Below the pieces are notes generated by a model. That model was not told the origin of the DNA and ran no database searches. It was given only the letters and a program-made list of their open reading frames with translations. 9,086 nt of DNA from Betaproteobacteria bacterium (lineage in GTDB: Bacteria > Pseudomonadota > Gammaproteobacteria > Burkholderiales > SG8-39), in assembly GCA_012274205.1 (NCBI GenBank), contig JAAOZY010000186.1:1-9086 (forward strand), written 5' to 3'. Position numbers and translations under genes: made by a program. Of the stretch, positions 6,463-9,086 are shown piece by piece (positions within the stretch are counted from its first letter, which is position 1; each line of letters starts with the position of its first letter).

Positions 6463-7332
6463 CTACCTCAGGCGCAGCCAGGGCGTGACGTACTTGCCCA
6501 GGGTACGCAATAGTTCGCTGGAAATGAATCCGGCGATGCCGATTGATATCATGCCGACCACGATCTGTTCGTACGATCCGCCGACGTAGGAGTTCCAGAT
6601 GAAGAAGCCCAGGCCGCCGCCCCCGGTGCCGCCGATCTGGCTGCCGCCGCCCGAGATCATCTCTGCGGCGACGACCACCTCCCAGGTAATGCCCATGCCG
6701 ACGGAGGAGCCGATCACGATTGACGGCAGCGTGCCGGGCAGAATGATGCGGCGGAAAATATCCCACTTGGATGAGCCCATCGACTGCGCCGCCTGGAAGT
6801 AGCGCACGTCGATCGATTTCGCGCCGCCGACCACGTTGATGACGATGGTGTAAAAGGCGCCGAGAAAAGTCACGAACGCGATCGAAAGTTCCTGGGTCGG
6901 CCAGAAGATGATCGAAATCGGCACCCAGGCAAGCGGCGGGATTGGCCGCAGCATCTCGAACACCGGAAAACCGATGCCGAACGCGGTGCGGTTCACCGCC
7001 AGTAGCAGGCCGAACGGAATGCCCACCAGCATCGCCGCGGTGAAGCCGGCCAGCACGCGCGAAAAGCTTTTGTACCAGCTGAGCCAATAGCCCGGGTCTA
7101 CGACCACCGCGGTCCAGGCGTGCAGGACGTCGGTGGGCGCGGGCACCGCGCCAATCCACGGCAAATAGGTCTTCTTGAATCCCATCATGCCGATGAGTTC
7201 GCGCAGCGGGGAAAAGATATCGGCGCCCAGCCAGTGCTTGGAGCGCGAACCGACTTCCCAGATGACAAGGAATACCAGGATTGAAAACATCCCGCGCATC
7301 AGGCTTCTCGGACTGAATCGTCGCATAGCCAC
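6463..7332 (-). CDS. ABC transporter permease, NitT/TauT type (permease 1)
   Basis: This is an inner-membrane subunit of the importer, 289 residues, of the BPD_transp_1 fold. A first helix lies at about 14-28 and a long periplasmic stretch follows. The core then contains FPVFEMLRPIPPLAWVPIS (122-140). The EAA coupling loop reads QAAQSMGSSKWDIFRRIILP (180-199), which contacts the ATPase, and final helices lie at about 202-226 and 256-276. It resembles nitrate-type permeases (GLGFFIWNSY). A glycine-rich insertion, about 228-240, is absent from permease 2. The start is taken as GTG 7332 because GGAGG lies 8 bases upstream; ATG 7326 is the alternative. It lies between the two ATPase genes. Confidence 0.92.
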   Translation of the reverse strand: MAMRRFSPRSLMRGMFSILVFLVIWEVGSRSKHWLGADIFSPLRELIGMMGFKKTYLPWIGAVPAPTDVLHAWTAVVVDPGYWLSWYKSFSRVLAGFTAAMLVGIPFGLLLAVNRTAFGIGFPVFEMLRPIPPLAWVPISIIFWPTQELSIAFVTFLGAFYTIVINVVGGAKSIDVRYFQAAQSMGSSKWDIFRRIILPGTLPSIVIGSSVGMGITWEVVVAAEMISGGGSQIGGTGGGGLGFFIWNSYVGGSYEQIVVGMISIGIAGFISSELLRTLGKYVTPWLRLR

Positions 7333-7335
7333 GGT

Positions 7336-8190
7336 TCAGCCCTCCTTCTCGCCGGCCTGGAAGGCCTTCAGAGCTTCCTCGTGGACGGCTTCGCTGGTTT
7401 CCTGCATAAGTTCGCGGAAGCGTTTCGAAGTCAGCACGCTGTAGTCGCGCGGGTGCGGTATGTCGACGGTGAGCACCTTCTTCGGCTTGCACGGCCGCGT
7501 TGTCATGATTGCCACCTTGTGCCCGAGAAAGATGGCCTCTTCGAGGTCATGTGTAATGAAGAAGATCGTCACCTTGTTCTTGTAATAGATTTCGAGCAGG
7601 GCCTCGTGCATCACCGACTTGGTGAGCGAGTCGAGCGCCCGATAGGGCTCGTCCAGAAGCAGCACCTTGGGGTCGTTCATCAATGCCCGCACGATTTCGA
7701 CGCGCCGCCGCACACCCGAGGACACTTCGCCCGGGTAATTGTGTTCCACCCCGCCCAGGCCGGCGTCGGCCATCATGCTGAGCGCCCGTTCCGTGACCTC
7801 CGCCTTGCCCGCCTTGCCCTGCATGAGCGGCCCGAAGGCGACATTTTCCAGGTTGGTCTTCCACGGAAACAGCGCGCCGTTCTGGAACACCACGATGCGG
7901 TCCGATCCGGGCTCCGCCTTCGGCTTGGCGGTGCTGCACAGCACTTCGCCATCGAGGGTAATGCAGCCCGAGCTGATCTCGTGAAAGCCCGCGATGGCGT
8001 TGAGCAGCGTGGTTTTTCCGCATCCGGACGGACCCACAATCATGCAGATCTCGCCCGCTTCGATATCCAGGCTGCAATGGTCCACCGCCATTACCGCCGC
8101 GCCGGCAGGATCGTAGATCTTGACGACGTCGTCGATCCTTATCGCGCCGCGGGTCGCGGATTTGGCCACGGCTGGCTGCACGGCACTCAT
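7336..8190 (-). CDS. ABC transporter ATP-binding protein, NitT/TauT type (ATPase 2), degenerate signature
   Basis: This second nucleotide-binding subunit has 284 residues from the ATG at 8190, which overlaps the stop of permease 2 (ATGA). Walker A is GPSGCGKTT (53-61), the Q-loop is at Q103, Walker B is VLLLDEP (176-182) with E181, and the switch region FFITHD keeps the histidine (H214). The ABC signature, normally LSGGQ or LSGGM, is VSSGV (156-160) followed by RRRVEI, so three of its five positions are changed. In a heterodimer this weak signature would face the ATP bound to ATPase 1, the subunit that lacks its switch histidine. The frame stays open upstream of 8190, but that part only shadows the permease gene. 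Confidence 0.93.
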   Translation of the reverse strand: MSAVQPAVAKSATRGAIRIDDVVKIYDPAGAAVMAVDHCSLDIEAGEICMIVGPSGCGKTTLLNAIAGFHEISSGCITLDGEVLCSTAKPKAEPGSDRIVVFQNGALFPWKTNLENVAFGPLMQGKAGKAEVTERALSMMADAGLGGVEHNYPGEVSSGVRRRVEIVRALMNDPKVLLLDEPYRALDSLTKSVMHEALLEIYYKNKVTIFFITHDLEEAIFLGHKVAIMTTRPCKPKKVLTVDIPHPRDYSVLTSKRFRELMQETSEAVHEEALKAFQAGEKEG

Positions 8191-9086
8191 GAACGTCCCC
8201 CGAGCGCCAGCTCGCGCACGCGCCACTGCATCAGGAAGTCCCCGGCGATGCGCACCATTGCGCTGGTGATATAGCCCACCGCCCCCAGCGTAATCATGCC
8301 GATCACGATGGTCGGGTAGCGCACCATCGTATAGGAGGTATTGATCACATAGCCCAGCCCGTACTGCCCGGACACCATCTCCGCCGCAACCAGCGAGAAC
8401 CACGCCACGCCCACTGAAATCTGCAGACCGGTGAACACGAAGGGCAGCGATCCGGGCACGATGACGTGCCGGAACACCTGCCACTTGCTGGCGCCCAGGC
8501 AATTGGCGGCGCGCACATAAGACTCGTCGATCGACTCCACGCCGAGCATGGTGTTGAGCGCTGTGGCAAAAAAGGAGGCGAGGAAGGTAAGATAGATGAC
8601 GGCCGATTCGGTGGACACGAACATCACGATCGCGAGCGGTACCCAGGCGAGTACCGGGATCGGACGCAACAATTCGAACACCGGAAAAATGTATTCCTTG
8701 AACTTTCTCGACCAGCCGAGGAACAATCCGAACGGGACGCCAAGGGCGGTCGCGAGGAAGAACGCCTGGGTGACGCGCCAGACCGACATGCCGATGTGTT
8801 TGTAATATTCCGGCGTGTAGAGCGACAGCCCGTAGACCGGATCCTTGCTGAGCCATTCCGTGATCACCACGGTAATGCCCGGCATTTCGCGAAAGCGCGG
8901 CAGCTTCCATACCTCCACCGCCAGGTACCAGAAGCCGAGGAACAGAATGAAGCCGATCAGCATCAGGTACGGGCGCGGGCTCTTGATCCATTGCGTCAGC
9001 CGGTACAGAGTCAGGCTCATGCCCTGGCTGTCGCCGGAGTGCATCTTGCGGTGGATGCCGCGCAGCTGCGCGATCAGGTCCGGCAC
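8187..9086 (-). CDS. ABC transporter permease, NitT/TauT type (permease 2), 5' end uncertain
   Basis: This is a second inner-membrane permease of the same family and probably of the same transporter. From a GTG at the right edge it has 299 residues, but the frame is open to the edge, so the gene may extend further; ATG 9020 (MSLTLYRLTQW) is an internal alternative. A first helix covers about 41-58. The core has FPVFELLRPIPVLAWVPLA (134-152), nearly the same as permease 1, and the coupling loop is RAANCLGASKWQVFRHVIVP (192-211). The later loop reads MVSGQYGLGYVINTSY, with no glycine insertion. It overlaps the ATPase 2 gene by four bases. Any upstream partner, such as a periplasmic binding protein, would be outside the window. 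Confidence 0.92.
   Translation of the reverse strand: MPDLIAQLRGIHRKMHSGDSQGMSLTLYRLTQWIKSPRPYLMLIGFILFLGFWYLAVEVWKLPRFREMPGITVVITEWLSKDPVYGLSLYTPEYYKHIGMSVWRVTQAFFLATALGVPFGLFLGWSRKFKEYIFPVFELLRPIPVLAWVPLAIVMFVSTESAVIYLTFLASFFATALNTMLGVESIDESYVRAANCLGASKWQVFRHVIVPGSLPFVFTGLQISVGVAWFSLVAAEMVSGQYGLGYVINTSYTMVRYPTIVIGMITLGAVGYITSAMVRIAGDFLMQWRVRELALGGRS

Noticed and set aside
8191..8991. In-frame extension of ATPase 2 upstream of 8190
   Set aside because: The extension overlaps permease 2 in another frame and has no motifs; ATG 8190 overlaps the permease stop in the usual ATGA manner and gives a normal-length ATPase.

Overview
The window is GC-rich DNA with short intergenic gaps, several translationally overlapping genes and a sigma-54 regulatory region. 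Together with the look of the proteins this suggests a proteobacterium, most likely a betaproteobacterium; I cannot name a genus. No RNA genes, insertion sequences, CRISPR arrays or phage genes were seen.

Left part (plus strand). The window opens inside a sigma-54 enhancer-binding regulator (AAA+ and Fis-type HTH visible, sensory N-terminus cut off). After it, 206 bases of non-coding DNA carry what looks like a complete sigma-54 control region. It has two tandem palindromes 20 bp apart (1072-1105), a perfect match to the IHF consensus (1150-1162), a correctly spaced -24/-12 promoter (1180-1195) and a strong Shine-Dalgarno (1233-1238). It drives a four-gene operon: a divergent PanB-like hydroxymethyltransferase, a free-standing cyclic-nucleotide-binding-like domain, a TauE/SafE-family permease with no ordinary start codon, and a GcvT-like folate-dependent aminomethyltransferase/demethylase.

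Right part (minus strand, converging on the first operon at about 4415-4482). Reading from the right edge, the order is ABC permease, ABC ATPase, ABC permease, ABC ATPase (all NitT/TauT/SsuBC type), a 64-residue two-helix membrane protein, and FolD. The genes overlap or nearly touch, so they form one transcription unit that begins beyond the right edge. The expected periplasmic binding protein is not in the window and may lie there.

How it may work together (inference). Three folate one-carbon enzymes (PanB-like, GcvT-like, FolD) sit with an importer for a small anionic solute, a possible anion exporter and a sigma-54 switch. This suggests an inducible pathway that imports a substrate, moves a one-carbon unit from it to tetrahydrofolate, and oxidises that unit through FolD. 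The substrate cannot be read from the sequence. The importer is unusual: its two ATPases have complementary defects (a missing switch histidine in one, a degenerate signature motif in the other) that would fall in the same ATP site of a heterodimer. That predicts an asymmetric importer with one canonical and one degenerate site.
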